Source: Janibacter endophyticus (GTDB lineage Bacteria; Actinomycetota; Actinomycetes; Actinomycetales; Dermatophilaceae). Taken from it: DNA of 64,000 nucleotides. Position 1 is the first letter of the stretch. Each line of letters opens with the position of its first letter. The notes under the pieces are model-generated. The model had not been told where the DNA came from, searched no databases, and was given only the letters and a program-made list of their open reading frames with translations. The stretch covers positions 558,001-622,000 of the forward strand of contig NZ_JAFEJG010000004.1 of the NCBI RefSeq assembly GCF_016888335.1. The letters are read 5' to 3'. Below, in pieces: positions 49,771-56,626 of this stretch. A program made the position numbers and the translations under genes.

Positions 49771-50162
49771 GCATCCTCATCGGATACGTCCCCGCCCCCG
49801 AGGGCGAGGCCGCGCTCGAGGCCGGTCTCGCGGAGGCTGCGGCTCTGGGGCAGCCCGTCGTCATCGTCAACAGTCCCCGCAAGGGCAGCATCATCGACCC
49901 CGAGATGGCCGACGCGGCGACCCGGGAGCGTCTGCTCGTCGCTGCAGAGGAGCGCGGGGTCGAGGCGAGCATCGACCAGGGTCAGCACGGGGCCGACCTC
50001 GTCCAGACCTTCGAGGAGCTCGTCGAGAAGCACGCGGCGACCCGGGTCGTCATCGGGCTGCGTCGGCGCAGCGCGGTCGGCAAGCTCGTCCTCGGCTCGG
50101 ACGCGCAGCGCCTCCTCCTTGGCCTCGACGTACCGATCCTCGCGGTGAAGCCCTCCGCATGA
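49767..50162 (+). CDS. Universal stress protein (UspA family)
   Basis: 131 residues, a single Usp domain: SILIGYVPAPEGEAALEAGL, and the ATP-binding signature near the end ATRVVIGLRRRSAVGKLVLG SDAQRLLL followed by VPILAVKP. It overlaps both neighbours by 4 nt (ATGA at each end), so it is translationally coupled within the transporter operon. Usp genes in TTT operons occur in other actinobacteria; the role is perhaps nucleotide-linked regulation of the transporter, which is inference. Confidence 0.88.
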   Translation: MSILIGYVPAPEGEAALEAGLAEAAALGQPVVIVNSPRKGSIIDPEMADAATRERLLVAAEERGVEASIDQGQHGADLVQTFEELVEKHAATRVVIGLRRRSAVGKLVLGSDAQRLLLGLDVPILAVKPSA

Positions 50163-51424
50163 CTGGATGCCGGATCTCGCGGGTGGTCGTCACCCCTGTC
50201 GCCTTTGCCGACCCTCCGCTCCTCAACGTCGTCGGCGTCCACCAGCCCTTCGCGCTGCGCGCGGTCGTGGAGGTGCACACCGACGACGGAGTCCTGGGAC
50301 TCGGCGAGATCTACGCCGACGAGACGCACTGGCAGCGGCTCGAGGCGGTCGCCTCAGCTCTCGGCGGGCACGACCCGTACGACCTCCACGGTCTGCGACG
50401 TCTGGTTGCCGAGGTCCTGGCGAAGGGGGACGGCGGCGCGGGCGCGAGCTTCGGCGGCATGCTCGACGTCGACTCCGCGGTCGACACCGTGTACTCCCCC
50501 TTCGAGGTTGCCTGCCTCGACATCCAGGGGCACCGGGCCGGTGTGCCGGTGAGCGACCTGCTCGGCGGCGCGGTCCGCGACGCGGTGCCCTTCTCCGGCT
50601 ACCTCTTCTACAAGTGGGCCGGCCACCCGGGCCAGGCCGACGACGCGTGGGGCGAGGCCCTGACACCTGAGGGCATCGTCGAGCAGGCCCGTCGCATGGT
50701 CGACGGGTGGGGCTTCGGCTCGCTGAAGCTCAAGGGCGGCGTCTTCGCACCCGAGGAGGAGTGCGCGGCGATCGAGGCGCTTCGAGAGGCCTTCCCGGGC
50801 CTGCCCCTTCGCCTCGACCCGAACGGCGCCTGGACCGTCCCCACCTCGGTCGATGTGGCGCGCCGGCTCGACGGCGTCGTCGAGTACCTTGAGGACCCGA
50901 CCCCCGGCATCAGGGGCATGGCGGCCGTCGCCGCCCAGGTCAGCGTCCCGCTCGCGACGAACATGTGCGTCATTGCCATGGAGCACCTGCCGCCGGCGAT
51001 CGCTCGGGGTGCCGTCCAGGTCGTGCTCTCAGACCACCACCTCTGGGGTGGCCTGCGGGCCTCGCAGCTGCTCGGCGGCATCGCCGACGTGTGGGGCATG
51101 GGCCTGTCGATGCACTCGAACTCGCACCTGGGCATCAGCCTCGCCGCGATGGTCCACCTCGCCGCCGCGACGCCCAACCTCACCTACGCGTGCGACACCC
51201 ACTACCCGTGGAAGACGGAGGAGGTCATCGCTCCCGGTGTCCTCGACTTCGTCGACGGTGCGGTCCGGGTGCCCACGACCCCCGGCCTGGGTGTGACCCT
51301 GGACCGGGACGCGCTGGGTACGCTCCACGAGCAGTACCTCGGCTGCGGTGTCCGACGCCGGGAGGACACGGTGTACATGCGCTCGATCCAGCCGGGATTC
51401 ACCCCGAACACCGCCCGCTGGTAG
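50159..51424 (+). CDS. Enolase-superfamily dehydratase, glucarate-dehydratase-related
   Basis: 421 residues of the glucarate dehydratase-like subgroup, but distinct from GudD at 41753. Catalytic features kept: Lys pair in FGSLKLKGGVFAPEEE, Asp in LRLDPNGAW, Glu in YLEDPTPGIRGMAA, LATNMCVI, and His in SMHSNSHLGISLAAM. It lacks the [10 protein letters not shown]-terminal loop of true GudD and carries a CDTHYPWK segment. Glucarate-dehydratase-related proteins may prefer other aldarates or lactones. It is the last gene of the tctCBA-usp operon, so the imported compound is probably its substrate or a precursor. Confidence 0.85.
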   Translation: MTGCRISRVVVTPVAFADPPLLNVVGVHQPFALRAVVEVHTDDGVLGLGEIYADETHWQRLEAVASALGGHDPYDLHGLRRLVAEVLAKGDGGAGASFGGMLDVDSAVDTVYSPFEVACLDIQGHRAGVPVSDLLGGAVRDAVPFSGYLFYKWAGHPGQADDAWGEALTPEGIVEQARRMVDGWGFGSLKLKGGVFAPEEECAAIEALREAFPGLPLRLDPNGAWTVPTSVDVARRLDGVVEYLEDPTPGIRGMAAVAAQVSVPLATNMCVIAMEHLPPAIARGAVQVVLSDHHLWGGLRASQLLGGIADVWGMGLSMHSNSHLGISLAAMVHLAAATPNLTYACDTHYPWKTEEVIAPGVLDFVDGAVRVPTTPGLGVTLDRDALGTLHEQYLGCGVRRREDTVYMRSIQPGFTPNTARW

Positions 51425-51431
51425 GGCTCGC

Positions 51432-52109
51432 TCAGCCGCCGAGCCGGCGGCGGGTGCTCCCGAGGTGCACGCGCATCGCTGCCCTGGCGCCGTCGGCGTC
51501 ACCGGCGAGGACCGCATCCGCTATCGCCTCGTGCTCCCGCGCGACCCGCTGGACGTGAGCCGCGTCCGACATCGAGTAGCTGTCGCCGAGCCGGGTGCGG
51601 GCGAGCATGATCATCGTCGGCCCGAGCGACTCCACGAGGTCGCGGAAGTAGCGGTTGCCCGACGCCTGGGCGACCGCCCGGTGGAAGGCGAAGTCGGCCG
51701 CGACCCCCCCTTCGGCCCCGGCCCGGGTGAACTCGGCGCCCGCCGCGCGGATCGCGCTCTCGTCCGTGGCACTGCGGTTGTGGGCCGCGAGCGCGGCAGC
51801 CTCGGACTCGATCCCGATCCGGAAGTCGACCATCGCGAGGACGTCGTCGTGGGTGCGGATCGAGGCGGCCTCGGCGGCGAACGGGGAGGGCTCGGGGACG
51901 GCGAGGACGAAGGAGCCCCGGCCCTGGAAGGTCTCGACGAGACCCTCGGCGCGCAACCGGGTCACCGCCTCCCGCACGACGGTGCGGGAGACGGCGAACT
52001 CGTCGATGAGCTCGGCCTCCGAGGGCAGCTTCGCTCCGGGGGCGAGCCGGCCGGAGAGGATCTGCTCCTTGAGGCCGGTGACCACGCGGTGGGCGAGGGT
52101 CGTCGTCAT
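51432..52109 (-). CDS. FadR/GntR family transcriptional regulator (FCD)
   Basis: 225 residues: N-terminal GntR winged helix (AHRVVTGLKEQILSGRLAPG, KLPSEAELIDEFAVSRTVVR) and an all-helical FCD effector domain with metal-binding His/Asp residues (DFAFHRAVAQASGN, EHEAIADAVLAGDADGARAA). It follows the talarate/galactarate dehydratase gene by 45 nt in the same direction. I infer that it binds the four ACTYRT-N3-ATRAGT operators at 53314, 53334, 55350 and 55369, with an aldarate as inducer. The end is 7 nt from the convergent enolase gene. Confidence 0.88.
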   Translation of the reverse strand: MTTTLAHRVVTGLKEQILSGRLAPGAKLPSEAELIDEFAVSRTVVREAVTRLRAEGLVETFQGRGSFVLAVPEPSPFAAEAASIRTHDDVLAMVDFRIGIESEAAALAAHNRSATDESAIRAAGAEFTRAGAEGGVAADFAFHRAVAQASGNRYFRDLVESLGPTMIMLARTRLGDSYSMSDAAHVQRVAREHEAIADAVLAGDADGARAAMRVHLGSTRRRLGG

Positions 52110-52154
52110 AGGGGCATCATGCCTGCCGGTGACGAGCTGCGGAGGCGGTCGGGC

Positions 52155-53273
52155 TCATGCCCCGATCGTCACGCTGTCCTTCGTCAGCTCGCGCATCCGG
52201 CCGCTCAGGGTGAAGCCGAGGCCGGGACGGTCGGGCACCCACATGCGGCCGTCGTGGATGTCGATGCGTTCCTCGAAGAGCGGGTTGAGCCACTCGAAGT
52301 GCTCCACCCAGGGCTCGGTGGGGTAGGCCGCCGCGAGGTGGAGGTGGATCTCCATCGCGTAGTGGGGGGCGAGGGCGAGCCCGGCGTGCGAGGCGAGCGT
52401 CGCGAAGCGGAGGAATGGGGTGATACCACCGATCCGAGGGGCGTCAGGCTGGACGATACCCCGGTACCCGGCGTCGATGAGCGCCATGTGCTCCGGCACG
52501 GATGTGAGCATCTCACCGGTCGCGATAGGGGTGTCGAAGGTCCGCGAGAGATCGGCGTGCCCGGTGGCGTCCCACGCGTCGAGGGGTTCCTCGATCCACA
52601 CGAGGTCGTGCTCCTCGAGGGCGCGGCACATGCGGCGGGCGCGATCGCGGTCCCACTGCTGGTTGGCATCGACCATGAAGGGCGTGTCGCCGAGGTGCTC
52701 GCGGATAGCCTCGACGCGGCGCAGGTCCTCGCGCCAGTCCGGCTGGCCGACCTTGATCTTGATGCCGCCGATGCCGGACTCGAGGGAGGCGGTGGCCTTC
52801 TCCTTGATCTCCTCGACGGAGGCCTGGAGGAACCCGCCGGAGGTGTTGTAGACGCGGCAGGAGTCTCGGTAGGCGCCGAGCAGCTTGGCCAACGGGAGGC
52901 CGGCCCGGCGCGCCTTGAGGTCCCACAGGGCGACGTCGAGCGCAGCGACCGCCTGGGTCGCGACGCCGGAGCGGCCGACGGAAGCGCCGGCCCACATGAG
53001 GGACTGGTAGATGCGGTCGATGTCCGAGGGGTCCTGCCCGACGGCGACCTCGGCGATCTCCTTGAGGTGGGTGTACTGCGCCGGCCCTCCGGCTCGCTTG
53101 GAGTAGGAGAAGCCCATGCCCTCGTGCCCGTCCGTGGTCGTGACCTCGACGAACAGGAGGACGGTCTCGGTGAGCGGCTTCTGCCGTCCGGTGAGCACCT
53201 TGGCATCGCTCACCGGGTTCTCCAGCGGGAGGACGACGTGGGAGAGGGTCAGTGATCGGATCGAGTCGGCCAT
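52155..53273 (-). CDS. L-talarate/galactarate dehydratase
   Basis: 372-residue enolase-superfamily enzyme. Nearly every stretch fits the characterised Salmonella TalrD/GalrD type: PVSDAKVLTGRQKPLTET, FSYSKRAGGPAQYTHLKEIA, WAGASVGRSGVATQAV, KxK base in GIGGIKIKVGQ, metal ligands in VDANQQWD, IEEPLDA and ATGEMLTS, and the His in LAPHYAMEIHLHLAAAYP. It dehydrates L-talarate and galactarate to 5-dehydro-4-deoxyglucarate, the same intermediate that KdgD takes, so it feeds the glucarate operon. GAAGGA stands seven nt before the ATG. Confidence 0.92.
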   Translation of the reverse strand: MADSIRSLTLSHVVLPLENPVSDAKVLTGRQKPLTETVLLFVEVTTTDGHEGMGFSYSKRAGGPAQYTHLKEIAEVAVGQDPSDIDRIYQSLMWAGASVGRSGVATQAVAALDVALWDLKARRAGLPLAKLLGAYRDSCRVYNTSGGFLQASVEEIKEKATASLESGIGGIKIKVGQPDWREDLRRVEAIREHLGDTPFMVDANQQWDRDRARRMCRALEEHDLVWIEEPLDAWDATGHADLSRTFDTPIATGEMLTSVPEHMALIDAGYRGIVQPDAPRIGGITPFLRFATLASHAGLALAPHYAMEIHLHLAAAYPTEPWVEHFEWLNPLFEERIDIHDGRMWVPDRPGLGFTLSGRMRELTKDSVTIGA

Positions 53274-53313
53274 GCGGGGTCCTTCGGGGTCGTGGGCGGA
53301 TCGGCGCCGCCTT

Positions 53314-53328
53314 ACTTATAAGATGAGT
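53314..53328. promoter_or_regulatory. FadR-type operator 1 (upstream of talarate dehydratase)
   Basis: ACTTATAAGATGAGT: arms ACTTAT/ATGAGT around a 3-nt centre. It is one of a tandem pair 20 nt apart centre to centre, 41 nt before the start codon at 53273, in a notably AT-rich patch. Confidence 0.65.
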
Positions 53329-53333
53329 ATGAA

Positions 53334-53348
53334 ACTTGTATGATGAGT
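53334..53348. promoter_or_regulatory. FadR-type operator 2 (upstream of talarate dehydratase)
   Basis: ACTTGTATGATGAGT, second of the tandem pair. It differs from operator 1 at two positions outside the conserved arms. Confidence 0.65.
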
Positions 53349-53387
53349 TTGTCCAGGGGGTTCGACCGAAGGGAGCAGGCCGTGGGC

Positions 53388-54356
53388 TCAGACAGTGGCG
53401 TGCGGTACGGGCGTGATGAGCGTCCCGGCGGCCAGCAGCTGCTCGACGTTGGCGAGGACGAGCTCGGTCATCGCGGCCCGTGTCTCGACCGTGGCGCTCC
53501 CGATGTGCGGGAGGGCGACGACGTCGTCCCGCTCGAGGAGGGCGGCAGGCACGTGGGGCTCGTTGGCGAAGACGTCGAGCCCGACGCCCGCAAGCTCGCC
53601 CCGCTCAAGCGCGCCGATGAGAGCCGTCTCGTCCACGACGGAGCCGCGAGCGACGTTCACGAGGTAACCGTCGCTTCCCAGGGCGGCAAGGACGTTGACG
53701 TCCACCAGGCCCGCGCTCGTCTCACCTCCGGAGGCGGCGACGACGAGGACGTCGCACCCGCGAGCCAGGTCGACCAGGCTTGCTGCGTAGGCGTAGGGGA
53801 CGTCGTCCCGACGGCGGCGGTTGTGATAGCTGATCTGGCAGCCGAAGGCCTCGAGCCGGTGCGCGATGGCGCCACCGATGTGGCCGAGGCCAAGGATGCC
53901 GACGCGGGCTCCGGTGACACGGCGGGCGAGGGCCGGTTGGCGCCCCGTGGCCCAGTCGCCCCGTCGCACGGACCGGTCGGCCGCACTCAGTCCGCGCATG
54001 ACGTCGATGACGAGCCCGACGGCGAGGTCGGCGACGCAGTCGGTGAGCACGTCCGGGGTGTTGGCCACCGCGACGCCGCGGCGGTGGCACTCGGCGACGT
54101 CGGTGCTGTCGTAGCCGACCCCGAAGCTCACCACAGCACGAAGGTCGGGCAGCCGGTCGAGGTGCTCGGCTCGCACACCCCACACGCCGCTGGTGACGGC
54201 AACCTTCACCCCCGTCCCCGGCCCGTCGCCCAGCTCACGCAGCTCGCGCGCGCCGTACCGGCGTTCGAGCTCCTCCACAAGCTCCTTGCGGAGGGTTCCG
54301 ACCATGACGACGCTGTCCGGGTGCATGACCGGACGGTACGAAGGGGGCGTGGGCAT
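53388..54356 (-). CDS. D-isomer-specific 2-hydroxyacid dehydrogenase
   Basis: 322 residues. NAD-binding GILGLGHIGGAIAHRLEAFG, catalytic Arg in VNVARGSVVDETALIGAL, Glu in LAGVGLDVFANEP and His in ALPHIGSATVETRA are all present. YHNRRRR after the Rossmann strand suggests NADP(H). It resembles glyoxylate/hydroxypyruvate reductases and probably interconverts a 2-oxo acid and its D-2-hydroxy acid. ATG 54356 is used; ATG 54326 is possible too. It is divergent from the AEC transporter gene and lies upstream of the dehydratase. Confidence 0.87.
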   Translation of the reverse strand: MPTPPSYRPVMHPDSVVMVGTLRKELVEELERRYGARELRELGDGPGTGVKVAVTSGVWGVRAEHLDRLPDLRAVVSFGVGYDSTDVAECHRRGVAVANTPDVLTDCVADLAVGLVIDVMRGLSAADRSVRRGDWATGRQPALARRVTGARVGILGLGHIGGAIAHRLEAFGCQISYHNRRRRDDVPYAYAASLVDLARGCDVLVVAASGGETSAGLVDVNVLAALGSDGYLVNVARGSVVDETALIGALERGELAGVGLDVFANEPHVPAALLERDDVVALPHIGSATVETRAAMTELVLANVEQLLAAGTLITPVPHATV

Positions 54357-54442
54357 CGTCCATTGCCGTTGCGGCATGGCTCGCTGGTGGCGCAGCGGGC
54401 TGTCGGTGCTCCCGCGCGGGGTGTCGCGGGGAGGGTTGCCAG

Positions 54443-55348
54443 GTGCTCGTCGGCTTCCTGACGATCGTCGTCGTCATCGCGTGCGGTGCGGCCTTGGCGC
54501 AGGCCAAGCTCCTCGACCGGGACGATGTCCGCCTCCTGGGAGAGCTTGCGTTCTTCGTCGCGACCCCGGCGCTCATGGTCGTGACGATCGCCCGCATCGA
54601 CCTCGGGCAGGCTGGCGTCAACGTTGCGGCGTCGGCGCTCGCTCTGGCTGCCTGCTTCGTCAGCTATGCCGTGCTGGCCACTGTGCTGTGGCGACCGGCG
54701 CCGGGTGAGCTCGTCATCGGCTCGCTGTCGGCCAGCTACGTCAACGCCGGGAACCTGGGGGTTGCGATCTCCGCCTACGTCATCGGGGACATCACGGTCG
54801 TCGTCCCGACGCTGCTGGTGCAGATGCTTGTCGTGCAACCGGCCTGCCTCGTGGTCCTTGACCGGGTGGGGGGCGGAGCGAGCAACGTCGCGGCCGTGGT
54901 GCGCCGGGTCGTGACCAACCCGCTCACTGTGGCCGCGGTGGTCGGGGCTGTGCTGGCCGTCAGCGGTTGGTCCCTTCCTCAGGTCGTCGACGCGCCCCTG
55001 CAGCTGCTCGCGGGTGCTGCGATCCCGCTCATGCTGCTCGCCTACGGGGCGGCCCTCCGGCTCTCGCCGGGGGTGGGGCTGTCCGGGCACCGAGGCGAGG
55101 TCGTCCTCGCGTCCACGCTCAAGCTCGCCGTCATGCCGGTCGTCGCCTGGGCGGTCGCGTCCGCGCTCGGCCTTGACGGCCCTGCGCTGCTGGGTGTCGT
55201 CCTGACCGCCGCCCTGCCGACGGCCCAGAACGTCTTCGTCTTCGCGACGCGGTACCGGGTCGGCGAGGACGTGTCACGCGAGACCGTGCTCGTCACGACG
55301 GTGGCGGCGCTCCCCCTGGCGATGGTTGTCGCCTGGTTGCTCGGGTGA
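54443..55348 (+). CDS. AEC family transporter
   Basis: 301-residue membrane protein with ten predicted helices in two halves (LVGFLTIVVVIACGAALAQA; LLGELAFFVATPALMVVTIA; SASYVNAGNLGVAISAYVIG; GAAIPLMLLAYGAALRLSPG). NAGNLG and the final helix pair are the auxin-efflux/MdcF pattern. AEC carriers move malonate, malate, lactate and similar acids. The start is GTG 54443. It may supply substrate for the two oxidases behind it. Confidence 0.87.
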   Translation: MLVGFLTIVVVIACGAALAQAKLLDRDDVRLLGELAFFVATPALMVVTIARIDLGQAGVNVAASALALAACFVSYAVLATVLWRPAPGELVIGSLSASYVNAGNLGVAISAYVIGDITVVVPTLLVQMLVVQPACLVVLDRVGGGASNVAAVVRRVVTNPLTVAAVVGAVLAVSGWSLPQVVDAPLQLLAGAAIPLMLLAYGAALRLSPGVGLSGHRGEVVLASTLKLAVMPVVAWAVASALGLDGPALLGVVLTAALPTAQNVFVFATRYRVGEDVSRETVLVTTVAALPLAMVVAWLLG

Positions 55349-55349
55349 T

Positions 55350-55364
55350 ACTCATATGATGAGT
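55350..55364. promoter_or_regulatory. FadR-type operator 3 (upstream of FMN oxidase gene)
   Basis: ACTCATATGATGAGT has perfect arms ACTCAT/ATGAGT and begins 2 nt after the AEC stop codon. It is the first of a tandem pair 19 nt apart centre to centre. Confidence 0.65.
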
Positions 55365-55368
55365 CGTG

Positions 55369-55383
55369 ACTTGTCGCATAAGT
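55369..55383. promoter_or_regulatory. FadR-type operator 4 (upstream of FMN oxidase gene)
   Basis: ACTTGTCGCATAAGT, arms ACTTGT/ATAAGT. It ends 12 nt before the ATG at 55396 and lies next to the ribosome site GAGGAG. Confidence 0.55.
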
Positions 55384-55395
55384 GAGGAGCGGTCC

Positions 55396-56616
55396 ATGGC
55401 AGGACGCCAGCTGCCGCGGTGGAGGGACCTCGAGCCCTTCCTCAAGGTGCGCGCCGTGGAGCGCAGCGCCCCGGCTCGCCGGCTCTCGAGGTGTCTGAGC
55501 GTCGACGACGTCGAGCGCCTGGCCCGTCGCCGGGTCCCCGGCGCCGTCTGGGACTACGTCGAGTCGGGCTCGGACGGTGAGGTGGCCATGGCACGCAACC
55601 GGGACGCCTTCGAGCGCGTCGAGCTGCGCCCCACGGCCTTCAGCCAGGTCGCTGACCCTGACGTGGCGACGACGATCCTCGGCCGCCCGGCCGCCGCGCC
55701 GATCATCCTCGCCCCGACGGGGTACACCCGGCTCAGCCATCACACCGGGGAGCGGGCCGTCGCGGCCGCCGCTGCCGAGTCGGGCCTGCCCTACACGCTC
55801 TCGACGTATGCGACCACCTCGATCACCGAGACCGCGCGGGCCGCCCCGGGCGGCCGCAACTGGTTCCAGGTGTACCTCATGAAGGACCGAGCCGTGAGCC
55901 TCGCGCACATCGAGGAGGCCAGGTCTCAGGGGTACGAAGCACTCATGCTGACGATCGACACGACCGTCACCGGGATGAAGCGCAAGGACAAGGCCAACGG
56001 ATTCGCCATCCCGCCCGAGCTGACCCCCAGGACCCCCGCCGGGCTGGCCCGCCACCCCGGGTGGGTGGGCAACATCCTCACGACCGAGCCGCTGCGCTTC
56101 GCGACCTTCCCTGAGGGGTCCCACCACGGACGGTGGGGGATGTCCAACACGCTGCGCGAGCAGGCGATCCGACCCTCCGACATCGCGTGGCTCAAGGAGC
56201 GCTGGGGCGGGCCGGTCGTCGTCAAGGGAGTGCTGTCGATCGGCGACGCCCGGCAGGCGGTGGCCGGGGGCGCGGACGCGATCGTGCTGTCGAACCACGG
56301 CGGTCGGCAGCTCGACCGGGCGCCGGTCCCGCTGGAGCTCCTGCCCGAGGTGGTCGCCGCCGTGGGCGACAAGGCCGAGGTGTATGTCGACTCGGGAGTG
56401 CGCTCGGGTGGGGACGTCGCCGCAGCGCTCGGTCTCGGTGCGCAGGGGGTGCTCATCGGGCGGGCCTATCTCTACGGCCTCATGGTCGGTGGGCAGGCAG
56501 GGGTCACGACGGTCCTCGACCTCCTCGTCGCCGAGCTGCGCCGGGCCATGAACCTCCTCGGTACGCCCGACGTCTCGAGCATCGGTACCGAGCATGTTCG
56601 GCTTCGGACCGGCTGA
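55396..56616 (+). CDS. FMN-dependent 2-hydroxyacid oxidase/dehydrogenase (LldD-like)
   Basis: 406 residues of the same fold as the enzyme at 39967 but a different branch. Marks: SVDDVERLARRRVPGAVWDY, IILAPTGYTRLSHHTGERAV, LSTYATTSITETA, YLMKDRAVSLAHIEEARSQG, LTIDTTVTGMKRKD, VVVKGVLSIGDARQA, SNHGGRQLDRAP (His/Arg) and YVDSGVRSGGDV. It oxidises an L-2-hydroxy acid to a 2-oxo acid. ATG 55396 is preceded by GAGGAG. Tandem FadR-type operators overlap its leader, which places it in the aldarate regulon. The FAD oxidase gene follows after 10 nt. Confidence 0.87.
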   Translation: MAGRQLPRWRDLEPFLKVRAVERSAPARRLSRCLSVDDVERLARRRVPGAVWDYVESGSDGEVAMARNRDAFERVELRPTAFSQVADPDVATTILGRPAAAPIILAPTGYTRLSHHTGERAVAAAAAESGLPYTLSTYATTSITETARAAPGGRNWFQVYLMKDRAVSLAHIEEARSQGYEALMLTIDTTVTGMKRKDKANGFAIPPELTPRTPAGLARHPGWVGNILTTEPLRFATFPEGSHHGRWGMSNTLREQAIRPSDIAWLKERWGGPVVVKGVLSIGDARQAVAGGADAIVLSNHGGRQLDRAPVPLELLPEVVAAVGDKAEVYVDSGVRSGGDVAAALGLGAQGVLIGRAYLYGLMVGGQAGVTTVLDLLVAELRRAMNLLGTPDVSSIGTEHVRLRTG

Positions 56617-56626
56617 GGTGGGCGGC

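Noticed and set aside
54360-54378. Imperfect palindrome around CATTGCCGTTGCGGCATGG as an operator between the 2-hydroxyacid dehydrogenase and AEC genes
   Set aside because: Arms contain a mismatch, only one copy was seen, and it does not resemble the four FadR-type sites; too weak to annotate.
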